Shown: positions 11,539-23,022 of the stretch, one piece after another | How positions within the stretch are numbered: position 1 is the stretch's first letter | How the letters are laid out: the number at the start of each line of letters is the position of its first letter | Assembly (NCBI GenBank): GCA_015832175.1 | Contig: WJXW01000010.1 | Coordinates: 1,488,001 to 1,552,000, forward strand | Direction of reading: 5' to 3' | Length of the DNA: 64,000 nt | From: Paraphaeosphaeria minitans | Taxonomy: Eukaryota > Ascomycota > Dothideomycetes > Pleosporales > Didymosphaeriaceae | Made by a program: the position numbers and the translations under genes | The notes under the pieces: generated by a model | The model's database searches: none | What the model saw: only the letters and a program-made list of their open reading frames with translations | Told to the model about the DNA's origin: nothing

Positions 11539-13791
11539 ATGGATGCCGCGGGACAGATGGAGAAGCCTACGGACGCTTCGGTGAAGTCCCACCAGAAGAG
11601 ATCTCGCACGGGCTGCTTGACCTGCCGTACCCGACGGCGCAAATGTGAGTACTGCGAGAGAGATCAAGTTCTGTCTGGCTGATGTGCAAGAAGGCGACGA
11701 GGGCAAGCCAATATGTCAGAATTGCATATCGAAGGGATTCGAGTGTAGATACGCAGCTGCCTTCCAGATCTTAGGAAAGCACAACTTTACCCCAGAAGTG
11801 CCCACTAAAGCAGGCTATAAGGAAGTTCAAGTCAGTCAACCGCGATTCTGCACAACGCTTGCGGCATCCATGCGTTGGTGACCTGTAACTTAAGCTGATC
11901 ATCGGAAGTTCGTCTCTGAACACGACGATAATACTGGTCAGAAGGAAACCGAGAAACCCGGGAAAGAAACGAATTCCAAAGACACTGCAAACGCTTTTGC
12001 AAAGAGTACGGGACCACAAAAATCGACACCGCCGCATAATGATCGTAGCACGAATCTTCCGCAAAACATTCGAACCCAAAGCCCATCCGCGGAACGTGAC
12101 GAGCTCGCCCTGCATGGCCTACTAGCACTCGGAAGCGGAAATAGCGGAGGTGACGCTCACGGGGTACCTGAAGTCAACTCTACAAGCATGCACTTTGCCG
12201 AGCGAGATCACGCAGCACTGTCCAATCGGAGTAGCATAGCCATGGATCAATTCCATCCCGAGGCAAACTCAATTGTTGTTGGAGATTTACAAGAGAGCCC
12301 GAACTGGGCTTCTATGAGCGCAACACCTTCCGTTGAAATTCCACAGATGACAGACGAGCGTATCCTGGAATATCTCACGCACTATCGATACAAGATTGCG
12401 CCCTGGGTAAGCCTAAAATCCTATCAAGATTGTGTGCACATTCGATCTGCATTTTGCCTACATTTGGGCAATGCTGAGTACCTAGAGTTTTGTGTTGCGA
12501 CAAGACCATCCGTAGAATCAGCTGACCGAGCCCCTTCTAGATGGACATCTGCGATATGAAGCAATGTTTCGGCTGCGAGCTGCTCCAGTTGTCCCAAACA
12601 TCATCGGCTCTTCAACTCGGAGTATTGGCACTTGCAGAAGCTTCTATTGGCACTCGTCAACAGTTCCAGGGTCTTTCAGGAAACATGCTTACGCGCATGC
12701 AACAACTAGAAGATCCTCCTGGAGACCAAGTCCATGCGGCCCTATTGGAGGTCTTTGGAAGGGTGAAGGCCGTTGTTACGAACCTGTCAGGATTCTGGAA
12801 TGATCAGAACAACGTTCGGGCTACACAGCACGTGCTCGAATCGCTGCTCTTGAAGATCAACCAAGACCCAAGCGGGAAGAATGGGCCTTTGGCACCTGCA
12901 ACATTTTGGTTGATTGCAAAACTTCGTAAGTATTACACCAGCATAAAAATATTTGGGCGGAACTTCTGTGTCAAATCTTGATTGATATACGCTGCGTTTT
13001 CACCCCCACATTTACCATAGGGAAGTTGGCACAGTGCCTCTCTTGTTTGGCAAGGTTGACCGCTATGAATATTTTGCGTACTAGACTGACTGTAATATGC
13101 AGAACTAAGTGTAGCACTGATGGGCCACGGTATAGTGAGGATACCTTTGCCAACCGCATCCATCTCTGCCTCGGAGTATATTTCTGCCGGAGATGCGGAA
13201 CGCGTTGCCCGATATGCCCACGACGCTGTAGCCTTGTGCATCGATGCAACGGTTTTCAGTCGTGGGGATGAAGATCAATGGCTGCAGCAGCAGTATGGGT
13301 TGAATCGTGTTGAACTGTGGAAAACTTTGGTCGCTGGTTTCGAACGTTGGTACAAACACAGACCCCTCGATTTTCAGCCGATCATCGAACTGTACCCGAG
13401 GGACGCTCCCACTTCCGAAGATGGATTTCCCACGCTCGTGTTCTCCAGTGGAGCAACTGTATTGGCTAATCAGCTCTACCACACTGGAATGTTGCTTCTC
13501 CTACAGAACAAGCCACGTTTCATGGATCGTCCGCACTCTCAATCTCAATCCATGTCTGCTCTTTGGCACACTCATCGAGTTTGCGGGATCGCTCTCAGTA
13601 ACGATCGATGGGATTGTTGGGAACCAAGTCTCATAGCCTCATTTCTTGTAGCTGCGAAGACCGTCACTCATCAGAGCCAACACAAGACAATCTTAAGCAC
13701 GTTAGAAAACGTCCAGCAACTTACAGGCTGGAACATCTCGCAACATGTGGAGCAACTTGCAGTCGAATGGCAGCAAGCAAATGGCTGGTGA
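11539..13791 (+). CDS. Zn2Cys6 transcription factor with fungal_trans_2 domain
   Basis: 604-residue nuclear regulator. The binuclear zinc cluster lies at residues about 26-53 (CLTCRTRRRKC, then DEGKPICQNC and FEC) with six cysteines at canonical spacing. The codon of the third cysteine is split by an intron. A Ser/Thr/Asn-rich linker follows (residues about 80-210). The rest matches the acidic-helix Fungal_trans_2 (ARCA-like) architecture: NQLYHTGMLLLL, ALWHTHRVCGIAL and QQLTGW. Exons: 11539-11644, 11694-11830, 11909-12406, 12541-12925 and 13103-13791, all in frame. The last intron, 177 bp, is long and could hide a different splice. It is divergent to xylose reductase and lies tail-to-tail with a paralogue, so a role as local activator of the sugar block is likely but inferred. 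Confidence 0.85.
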
Positions 13792-13931
13792 GCAGCGGAT
13801 GCAAACCGTCATGGCTACAGTACTTAGAACAAAAGTCTGAGTACAATCGGCCTGTGTATAAGCCAACCTGTGGTACCACAATATACTCAGACATCTGTAC
13901 AACTGCTGCATCATCGACCGAAAGACCATGA

Positions 13932-15441
13932 TCAAACAATGCCTCGGGTCCTGTGGCCATAGAATTGCTCAAGATCTCGAGCACGCCAGCAAGCTGTCCA
14001 CCCTGTCAAGGCTTCAATGTGGCGAATGGTTCTGACGACTAGTGTCTGTTCAGAGCTATGACTTAGAAGGCGACCCGCGATCCAGAGTGGCTGAATGGCG
14101 TTGTTGAGGCATCCTTCGTGAGGATTTGCCAGAGAAATGCCGCAGATCCGTTTGGCGTGCCAGAGAATGGAAGTGGTGGGCGAGGGTACCAACATTGCTT
14201 TGTGCTTCGGGCTTGCAGACAACAGGAGCACGCATGCAGTGTGGTAAAGCTGGTTTGAAGATATAGCTGCCCAATGTGCGAATAGCTCTTTCGGAAATGG
14301 GAGGGAGGCCCTAGTGAAAACCGGCGAGATCTCTCTTGGTCGATTGGTGTTCCAACGGCTGAGCTGATCCCATAGTTTAAACCATCTATCAAAAAAACTT
14401 TGTGCGTTGCAGCCGTTGTCTTCGCCGAGTTCAACGAATCTGTTCCGCTCAGAGATGAGTTCACATGCCTTTGCGCACAAGTACACTGCGTAGTTCGCGT
14501 ACATGTCTGCGGAAGATGCGTTGCAAAACATTGACTCGGCGAGTTCTTCCGAGGTGTTCGGAGGCAGCCATTTTTCGGGTTTGAGCAAGGTACTTTCGGC
14601 GCCATCGGAGATGAGGGCACCGCACACGTCCATTCTTGCGTAGCACCAGAACACAGCTTGGAGAACATCTCCGCTGAACCCATTGACGCCGAATGCGTCG
14701 AACACGGCCGCACATCCTTCTAGATGGCTTCGCCAATCTTGAGCGCTTGCCGAGAACATCTCTAGACAGCATAGGACGACACATGCTGCAATGACGTGAG
14801 TGTCTCGGGCCTGGAGCAAGGGGGTAAGAAGCCGAATCGCCTCCTGGTACAACTCGAGGCTTTCGAACGACGACTGTGTTTTTTCTTTCCGTTCCAGTTG
14901 GCGAGCTCCAATAGCTAGTATAGCGAATAGGAGTGGACGTGATTCTTTTGCCAACGCAGGCAGTTGGATGGCAAAAGCACGGTTGCTGTCAAACATATCT
15001 AGCCATGCTAGTGGTGCAGACGCAGTCAGTATGACGAATTGAATTTCAATTCGGGAGATACGTACGGGCTACTGCAGAGATGTAATTTTTCAAATACTGG
15101 ACCCGTCTACCTTTGCCCAGAATTTGCTTGACGCTGAAGTTGAATGATGGTTCGCCACTGGTATCGTCATCCTCGACAGGAGTACCCGCACGCGTAGGTG
15201 CTGCAGAGCGGGCGGTGGTGAATAACAATTCACGTAGTTCCTCTTGTGATGCTAAATAATTGGGATCGTGCGCGAACTCATCGATTCCCCAGCTTGTTGC
15301 AGGCGACAGAAATGGGTCCATGTTCTCCAGCCCATGGAATGGACTTTCCGTATTTGGAGTGGGCAAGAAGGTGGCCATAAGTCCATCCGGCGCAGACTCA
15401 TCGGCGGTCCGTCTTCGCTTTTGTGGATGCTCCTCTGCCAT
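13932..15441 (-). CDS. Fungal_trans_2 regulator lacking a zinc cluster
   Basis: 483-residue protein paralogous to the neighbouring Zn2Cys6 factor over its C-terminal two thirds. Matching landmarks are NQLYHTACVLLL, ILWHAKRICGISLAN and HIEALTGW. Exons: 15441-15066 and 15007-13932, joined in frame through AVA|PWLDMF. The N-terminus starts MAEEHPQKRRRTADE, which looks like a nuclear signal, followed by about 110 residues with no Cys-rich motif. Only 350 bp separate it from the transketolase gene and no zinc-cluster exon is visible there. It may be a non-DNA-binding partner, antagonist or signal sensor for the first factor. The two stop codons are about 140 bp apart, consistent with an inverted duplication followed by loss of the DNA-binding exon. 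Confidence 0.82.
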
Positions 15442-15791
15442 GCTGTTCGGATGCAATAGGCATGTTGCGAAAACAGAAATGCTAGGGACGATGCGAGATG
15501 CAGGGGATCTGAAGGGTGGGGAAATGCACTTGCATAATTTAGCGAGCCATGTGATTCAACATCTGATGCCTTAGGTAGGTAAGGCCCAGGCCGAGGCCGC
15601 ACCAGCCCTCGTCTTTTCGCGTCGCCATCACTTCGCCATTCCATCTCAACAACCATCAGCAACGACAAGAGTCCTGATTACTTTAACGATACAATTCGTC
15701 AATGTTCATTAACATGTGTTCTAATTATATGCACGACCCAGAAAACCGAACGCCCAGAAATGCCACAATGCTCTACTCTTGACAAGTCGCT
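15442..15791. other. Spacer between regulator and transketolase
   Basis: This 350-bp stretch holds the upstream region of the zinc-less regulator and, at its right end, the 3' flank of the transketolase-type gene. I looked for a missing zinc-cluster exon on the minus strand and saw no CX2CX6C pattern. Confidence 0.6.
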
Positions 15792-18195
15792 TTATAGCTC
15801 AACAAACTCCTGACGAAGGATCTCATCAGCCTTGATGTTGTCGAGATATTCACTGACCTTGGCTGTCATAGTGCCAACCTCAAAACCAAAGAACTTATAG
15901 GCTGCCTTGCCCGGCAGGCTGTGGCCAAAACGTTTCACAGAGATCGCAGCATTGGCATATCGCTCCCATCCGTTAGGCGCATACGGCTCGATAACAACAG
16001 CAGGAACACGATGCTTCCTCAACGTATCCCGCTTGTACTCGAGCAACTGAGATTCAAACAGTCTCCAGCAGGGGAAGCTGATCAGGCGCGTCTTGATTCC
16101 TTTGCTTCTGAGCTCTTTTGCCACGTCAACGGCAAGACAAAGCTCCGCACCGACACCAATGAGTGTGACATCCGCGTCTTCAGCCTCTTCCAGAACGTAT
16201 GCACCCTTCGCTACACCGTCCCGTCTTGTCTGAGGCAGTTGTGGCAATGTGTGGCGGGAAGTAGAAATGATGGTCGGTGTTTGCTTCGCCTCGATGGCCG
16301 TTATCCACGCACCAGCTGTCTCCTCACTGTCACCTGGTCGAATGTAGAGGAGGTTCGGCATGGCTCTGTAAAGGTTGGCCAGCTCAATCGGCTGATGAGT
16401 TGGGCCGTCTTCACCCATTCCGATGGAATCGTGCGTTGCTGCGTGGATGACCTGCAAGTGCTGCAGCGCTCCCATGCGGACTGCCGGGGCAGCATACAGG
16501 TAAAACATGAAGAATGAGGAGGTAATCGGAACAAATGTGTTGGGGGCGAATGCAGCTAATCCATTGCTCACAGCGGCCATGGCATGTTCACGTACACCAT
16601 AGTGGATGTATCGCCCACCATAGTTGCCCGTTATGCCGCACGTCGTTTTCAAGTCGGGCTGCATCTTGTCAGTCTCCGCAACACGCGTAAGCAATTCTCA
16701 GCTCCACTTACGTGTTGAAAATCAACTTTGCCCTTCCAAGTCATGTTGACCGAGGGCGAAAGATCAGCTGTGCCAACCATGAAGTTGTTGCATGCCTGTG
16801 CGATGGGATTAAAGACGAGTCCTGAGGATGCTCGGGTAGCAGTGGCCTTATCAGGGAAATCATCCTTTGTCGGTATCAATTCCTTCCAGTTGTCTGGCAA
16901 GCGACCCTCGACACGCCTGCGGAAGTCTGTACCGAGCTCGGGGTATTTGTGTTCGTACGCTTGCACCTTCTCGTCCCAAGATCGCACAAACTCTTCTCCT
17001 CGGGCCGGAAGATCTTCGAAGAATTTGCGCACTTCCTCGCCGACAACGAAAGAACTTTGAGGATCAAAGCCGTACATTTTCTTCATGTTTGCAACATCGT
17101 CGTCACCGAAGGCGGCACCGTGGGCTACCGCGTTACCGGCAACAGCACTGCCTAGGCCGATCACAGTACGGACGTTGATGAACGTCGGCTTGTTGGTCGC
17201 TGCTCGTGCCTTGTTCAGTGCTTCTACCAAGCCCTCGATGTCGAAGCAGCCGTCCTCAACGTCAATAACATCCCAGCCGCAGGCCCTCATCTTGGCGTTG
17301 ACGTCTTCTGTGTTCGTCAAATCAACACTGCCATCGCAGGTGATCTGGTTGTTATCGTAGATGATAGTCAGATTGTTCAGCTTGAGGTGACCTGCGAAAG
17401 AGATCGCTTCGAGCGCAACTCCCTCTTGCAAGCAAGCGTCGCCAATCATGCACCAGGTGTGATTTGATACAACATCGAATCCAGGCCTGTTGTAGGCGGC
17501 TTGGAGGTTCTTTGTTGCCATCGCGAGACCAACAGCGTTGGCAACACCTTGACCAAGGGGTCCGGTTGTGACTTCGATACCTTCGTTTTCGATCTCTGGG
17601 TGTCCCGGGCATAGGGCATCGACGCGATCCGAGTGGTAGGACTTCAGCTGCTCGAACGTCATGGCTTTGTAGCCCGTGAGGTGCAAAAACGTGTATTGGA
17701 ACAAGCATGTGTGACCTTTCTGTCGTCAGCACTTTCAGCTCTACATTACTTAGGAAGAAGGTTTACCGTTGGACAGCACAAATCGATCACGATTGAAATA
17801 CGTTGGAGTGTGAGGTGCGTAGCGCATGACATACTTCCACAGCGCAACACCAATCGCTGCCATACCGATCGCACCGCTGGTGAGAGTCAGTGTCGTTCTT
17901 TCTCTGTCCACACCTGGTACAAGATAGCTTCGAGCTCTTCAAAACGGAACATGAATTATGCCTGCGCCTGATGCGTCTCAATTTCTCGTCAATGTACATA
18001 CCCAGGGTGCCCTCCTTTGAACTGCTGGCATAGATCGGCGATTAACAGGCGGAAGGTCTTCAATACGATATCCTGTTCACTGGACAACTTTTGGGCGGAA
18101 ACCTTCTCAAGCTGCTCTTCCTTTTTCAATCCTTCGATCACATTCTGGCCATACTCTGTCTGGCCATTGCCATTGACCTGTGGGGCAAGATGCAT
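15792..18195 (-). CDS. Dihydroxyacetone synthase-like transketolase
   Basis: 726-residue thiamine-diphosphate enzyme that moves a two-carbon ketol unit. In methylotrophic yeasts the family transfers it from xylulose 5-phosphate to formaldehyde, giving dihydroxyacetone and glyceraldehyde 3-phosphate. DHAS hallmarks rather than ordinary transketolase ones are present: CLFQYTFLHL, CPGHPEIENEGIEV, MIGDACLQEG (GDA in place of GDG) with YDNNQITCDGSVD, HAATHDSIGMGEDGPTHQP, RLISFPCWRLFE and GWERYANA. Exons: 18195-18002, 17876-17767, 17715-16712 and 16664-15792, all in frame. An upstream in-frame TTG at 18243 is not a likely start. The protein ends at EFVEL, where the yeast enzymes continue to a peroxisomal C-terminus, so this copy is probably cytosolic. 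It is divergent from the polyol dehydrogenase. Confidence 0.9.
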
Positions 18196-18502
18196 TATTC
18201 GGTCTTCAATGAGGTGGATGTCCAGAGCGAGCGAAACTGACAAGAGGACTGCAAAGAAACAAACGTCTGGAGATGTTTCAGCGGATCTTTACAAGACTTG
18301 AATGCCTGTTAGACCCCTCTGCAATGGAATAACCTCTTCAGGAAATTCCGAGTTGCGGCTAGGTGGGCTGTGCCGAAAGCGGCAGTCTTAGCCGCCGGTT
18401 CTTGAAATGGTATCCGTAGCCACCATATCCACCAATCATACGGCTCAGGTTTCTCTTCCGATACCGTCTATGCATCGGGGTGGGGATCGTCTCCATACCC
18501 CG

Positions 18503-18509
18503 CGGTCCG
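18503..18509. promoter_or_regulatory. CGG-T-CCG palindrome 1
   Basis: Perfect everted-triplet site CGGTCCG, the kind of inverted CGG pair that Zn2Cys6 dimers bind, lying roughly in the middle of the divergent promoter. It is repeated identically at 18524. Confidence 0.5.
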
Positions 18510-18523
18510 CCCTCGTCCTGTCG

Positions 18524-18530
18524 CGGTCCG
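18524..18530. promoter_or_regulatory. CGG-T-CCG palindrome 2
   Basis: Second identical CGGTCCG in the same divergent promoter, 21 bp (two helical turns) from the first and embedded in the same CGCGGTCCG context. Confidence 0.5.
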
Positions 18531-18716
18531 TCCGTTGAGAGCTGCAAGAGCGTGACCTGGCAAACTTTCCGCGCGCGTTGACGAAATCTTCTTCCAAACA
18601 CGTATACGCATAATACGTGTTATTTTCCTAGTTGATCGCTGTTTGCGATCTTCCTTAATCCTAGATTTTTGTTCACTCCACAAGCTTGTACGCAGATATA
18701 CCAGTAATCGGCTGTC

Positions 18717-20110
18717 ATGTCTCCTGCCGTTGTAAGCGTTATAGCAATTAAAACATTCTCTGAGACTGATAAGGTACGACAGACGACAACGAACGGCGTC
18801 AACGCGAACGGCGTCGTGATATCTACAAAATCTACGATCTCGACGCCTTTACCGAATCCTTCGTTACAAGTAACAGCCGATCACAACTTGAAGCAGGTGG
18901 AAGCGCCCGTGTATGCTCCAGGTATCGGAGAGGTCCTCTTACACATCAAGGCTACCGGTGTCTGCGGGTATGTCAATATATCTTGAATTGGTCATGGCGG
19001 TCCGGAAACATCGATTGATACTGCTCTAGATCGGATATTCATTTCTGGAGACATGGCAGGATAGGATCTTTGGTCGTCGAGGGCGATTGCATATTAGGAC
19101 ACGAGGCTGCAGGAATCGTCCTACAGTGTGGAGAGGGTGCCACCAACCTAAAACCAGGTGATAATGCTCTCTCATCGACTGCGAGGCCTGATTTTTTAAC
19201 TATGATCCAGGTGATCGCGTAGCCGTCGAGCCCGGCGTTCCCTGTGGCGTATGCTTTCTCTGCACGGATGGTCGGTACAATCTTTGCGAAGATGTTCAAT
19301 TCGCCGGTGTATACCCCTACGACGGAACCATCCAGCGGTACAAATGCCACCCCGCGAGATGGTGTCACAAGATTCCCGACCACATTTCCTTTTCGGAGGG
19401 CGCGCTGCTCGAACCTCTTTCCGTTGTCATGCACGGAATCAACATTGCGGGACTGTCTCTGGGTCGCGGGGCTGTTGTGTGTGGCGCAGGCCCAATTGGA
19501 CTCATCGCCTTGGCCGCCGCAAGAGCGAGCGGTGCGCATCCGATCGTCATCACAGACCTGGAGCCCAAGCGACTAGAGTTTGCGAAGAAGTTCGTGCCCT
19601 CAGCCGTCACTTACCAGGTCCAAAAGAATTTGAGTGCCGAGGAAAACTCGAAGGAGATCAGAAGGCTATTCAACTTGGAGCACGTCGGCGAGTACGGCGC
19701 GCCAGAAGTGGTCTTGGAATGCACGGGTGTGGAGAGTAGCGTCATTACAGCATGCTACACAGCAAGGAGAGGTGGTACTGTTATGGTCATTGGCGTAGGT
19801 CGCGAGATCATGAACAATCTTCCGTTCATGCATCTGTCGCTCGCCGAGGTATGTTGACTCTACTCACAACATTGCATCCACTGGGATTGGCACTGAAACA
19901 GCACAGATCCATCTCAAGTTCATCAACCGCTACCGCGATACCTGGCCAGCGGGCCTGCAGTGCCTCGGTGGCGGTGTCCTAGACCTCAAGCCCCTCGTCT
20001 CGCACACATACCCCTTGGAGAAGGCGCTGGATGCACTGCACACATGCGCAGACTTAAGCAATGGCAGCATCAAAGTGCAAATTCTTGATGAAAAAGAGAA
20101 CGTGTTTTGA
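18717..20110 (+). CDS. L-arabinitol 4-dehydrogenase-type zinc polyol dehydrogenase
   Basis: 406-residue medium-chain zinc dehydrogenase of the sorbitol/xylitol/L-arabinitol group. It would oxidise a pentitol or hexitol to a ketose with NAD+. Catalytic zinc region: CGSDIHFWRHGRIG and LGHEAAG. The structural zinc site is intact as four cysteines in GVPCGVCFLCTDGRYNLC. Rossmann motif: GAGPIGL, and the Asp in VITDLEPKRL argues for NAD+. The run SLVVEGDCILGHE, GRYNLC and VEPGVPCG is most like fungal L-arabinitol dehydrogenase. Exons: 18717-18967, 19030-19157, 19211-19848 and 19907-20110, all in frame. The first about 60 residues form a Thr/Asn-rich leader not needed for the fold. It is divergent from the transketolase and 0.9 kb upstream of a sugar porter. 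Xylitol or sorbitol dehydrogenase remains possible. Confidence 0.88.
18998..19004. promoter_or_regulatory. CGG-T-CCG palindrome 3 in intron 1
   Basis: A third CGGTCCG occurs inside the first intron of the dehydrogenase gene, where coding constraint cannot explain it. It may extend the same regulatory module, or be chance. Confidence 0.35.
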
Positions 20111-21036
20111 ATTTGAATTCTTCTTTGGAAGCACTTATAGCATTACTGCAAGCGGCATTGATTTGATAAACCAAGACCTTGTATCGGAACTTGCGGAAGT
20201 AACAATATCACAATCGAATCTTGCCAGCTTAACCAGAACAATTCCCAGCAAGCGCAACGACTTCGTTGTCAGCGCTTGTCGTTGAAAACTTGAAGGACCA
20301 GCACGCAGAGGCTGCAGTTCCCCTGTCTCACTCACACATCGTCTTTCCGTCTCGGCCGAACCAGACTCGTCGCGCCGAGAACTCCAACTCCAACTCCAAC
20401 ACCTCCGTTAGCACATTTGAGAACACGTTCTATGATTGCAAGGCGCTGTTCGAGACCAACTTGGTCCACATGCTCTCCACACTCGATAAGCATAGCATGC
20501 ACTTTATGCCACGCGTAGGCAAAACCTCGATGCCGCACGATCCGTGCCAGCGCTTCTGAGACCCGAATTGAGAGTCCTGCACGGATCGCATGTGAATGAA
20601 ACGGCAAAACATCGGCAATGTCGTCTTCGCCGCAACGAACCGGCTTCGCATTGGGGGTCACCAAGTCGGCGCCGCCGCTCAATCGGTCTAGCCCCTGTCA
20701 AGGCCGACGCCGTCTCAAACTCGTCGCCAACACAGACCTCGTCGCACCGCCAGCTCTGGGGAAAATCTCGCCAGCGCGCAAACATTCCTGGTCTGTCCTG
20801 GAGGCTGGGGCGGACCATGTGCCCGGCGCATGACATGATGCATCATCTCCATGCGGAGGCCCGCATCTCTTCTCCAGATACTTAAAGGACCAAGCATCTC
20901 CACGTTTTGGTGACCCACAGCGCTGGAACTCGGAACCGCATTTCTGGGTAGAGGTCTGCGTCTGATACACCGCCTTCTTTGTCTTCGTTCAACCGCCGAG
21001 ACTTCGCACTTCCGAGTCTGTTCGCGCTCCGTCATC
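20111..21036. other. Spacer upstream of sugar porter
   Basis: 926 bp without a supported gene. It contains a CCAACT triplet-like repeat near 20381-20402 and presumably the promoter of the MFS gene at 21037. Frames here overlap on both strands without domain similarity. Confidence 0.5.
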
Positions 21037-22788
21037 ATGGCAGACAAACCCTCCAGCGTCGAGGTGAACGAGAATTTCGTGGAGAAGCTTGCGCCCACTG
21101 CAACGGATACTGCACAGCTGGGGCACCTTGCCAACCAGGAAGATCACGAAGTTGGCAAACTTGCCTCGTTCCGCAAATACCCCTGGGCGTGCCTTTGGTG
21201 CTTCTACGCGGTCTGGTGTGGTGAGTGATATCAACATGCAAAGTTCCCCTTTCTTGACGAGTATGCTGACTTTGTGCTCTCTGTTTAGTCTTGCTGGTCA
21301 GCTTCGAGAACCAAGCTTCAGGCAACGTGATCAGTATTCCAGAGTTCAGGAAGGATTTTGGCAGTTCATACATCGATGCAGATGGAAACACTGCCTATGT
21401 GCTGGATGCAAAATGGCAGGCTGCCTTTCAGGGAGCGCCAGTGGCTTCGTGAGTCCCCTTTCATTCTCCGACATTGATCGTTTTCGGTCCAGTGGATAGT
21501 CCTGACTCCTTCCAGCGCAGTGATTGGTGCCTTGGGATGCGGTCAACTTGCAGATTGGCTTGGTCGCCGGACAGTGATCATGCTATGCCTGATCGTAAGC
21601 TTCGCAGCCATCACCATGGAATTCGTAGCCACCACCAACGACCTCTTCTTCGGGGGTAAGTTCCTCAACGGCTTCGCGACCGGCGCCCTCGCCTCAGTCA
21701 CCGTGACCTACATCGGCGAGATCGCGCCCCTCGCGCTCCGCGGCATGTTGACGTGCTTAACCGCCCTCGCCTACACCTTCGGTCCCCTCACCGTCGCCCT
21801 CATCGTCAATTCCACTGGTACCTACACCAACCGCTGGGCCTACCGCGCCGTTTTCTGTGCACAGTACGGCATCGCCGCCGTAGCCGCCGCCTTTGTGTTC
21901 TTCATGCCCGAAAGCCCGTGGTGGCTCGTCAGCAAGGACCGCCCGGAGCGCGCGCTCAAGGCGCTGCACGGCCTCGGGTATAGCGCGATTGAAGCTGATA
22001 AGAAGCTCGCCCTCATCACCAACACGCTCAACGAAGTGAAGCGCGAAACAGAGGGCGTGACTTACCTTGAGTGCTTCCGCAAGTCCAATCTCCGCCGCAC
22101 GATGATCTCCGTTGCGCCGCTGTCCATCCAAGCGCTGTCCGGCATTGCCTTCGCCGCCAGCTACTCCACATACTACATGCAGCTTGCGGGTTTCTCCACG
22201 GCGATGTCATTCAAGCTGCAGATCGTCCAGCAGGTCATCTCCCTGATCGGAAACGTCATGTCATGGTACCTCATCGACCGCATCGGCCGACGCAACCTCA
22301 CCTTCTACGGGCTCGCCGTGCTCACCGTCATCCTCTTCGCCATGGCGGGCAGCGCCGTCCCGGGCACGCCTGAAGGGTCCAAAGCCGCCGTCAGCATGAT
22401 CCTGCTTTACTGCTGGTGGTTCAACGTAACGATCGGTGCGACAGCCTACACCATCCTGTGCGAGGTGTCTACGTCGCGGCTACGCGTCAAGACCATCGGG
22501 CTCGGATTGGCGCTGCAGAACGCGCTGAACACCATGTGGTCCTTTGTCCTGCCGTACCTGTTCAATCCCGACAAGCTCAACTTGGGCGGTAAGATTGGGT
22601 TTATCTTTGGGGGGCTGTCAGTAATATGTTTGGTGTATCTTTGGTTCTACCAGCCTGAGACGGCGGGACGAACGTATGAGGAGTTGGATGAGATGTTCAT
22701 CAAGAGGGTGCCGGCACGGAAATTTAAGGGTTATCGTACGGATGCGCAGGCAATGGGTGAGGCTGTTAAGGAGAAGGACGGTTTTTAG
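21037..22788 (+). CDS. MFS sugar porter (hexose/pentose/alpha-glucoside type)
   Basis: 538-residue, 12-helix plasma-membrane transporter of the sugar porter family. Motifs: GQLADWLGRRTVI (loop 2-3), PESPWWLVSKDRPERALKAL (end of helix 6), DRIGRRNLTFYG (loop 8-9) and a C-terminal PETAGRTYEELDEMF (PETKG-like). Sequence style, with LGLGLALQNALNTMWSF and YNTTY-like segments, is close to the maltose/general alpha-glucoside permease branch, which includes pentose transporters. Exons: 21037-21220, 21289-21448 and 21516-22788, all in frame. The ATG follows TCATC, a good fungal context. It is co-directional with the polyol dehydrogenase, so it probably brings in the sugar or polyol that the block metabolises. 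Substrate specificity cannot be read from sequence. Confidence 0.92.
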
Positions 22789-23022
22789 AAAGCGTGGACT
22801 CGATACGGAGTGTATGTGGTTGAGGATATTAGCATATTGTTTTTGTATAACGAAGGACACGACTGTTGGTACGTGGGCGTAACATCTACTCGCATGCAAA
22901 ATTATGTTCGTGGTTGCACCCAACTATCTTTGACACTCACATTGTGTATGTTCGACTGAACTCATCAGTTGGTAGCCTGGTCCAGCCTCCACAGCTCGTC
23001 CCCGAACACACCCATCATCAAT

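Larger units (their letters stand above)
18196..18716. promoter_or_regulatory. Divergent promoter: DHAS-like / polyol dehydrogenase
   Basis: The 521 bp between the start codons serve both genes. It contains two identical CGGTCCG heptamers 21 bp apart, CCAAT boxes (about 18432), and a GTGGGG at 18480-18485 that fits the CreA glucose-repressor consensus. These suggest control by a Zn2Cys6 protein and by carbon repression, both inferred. Confidence 0.6.

Noticed and set aside
18196..18243. Longer transketolase N-terminus beginning at 18243
   Set aside because: The upstream codon is TTG; the first ATG is at 18195.
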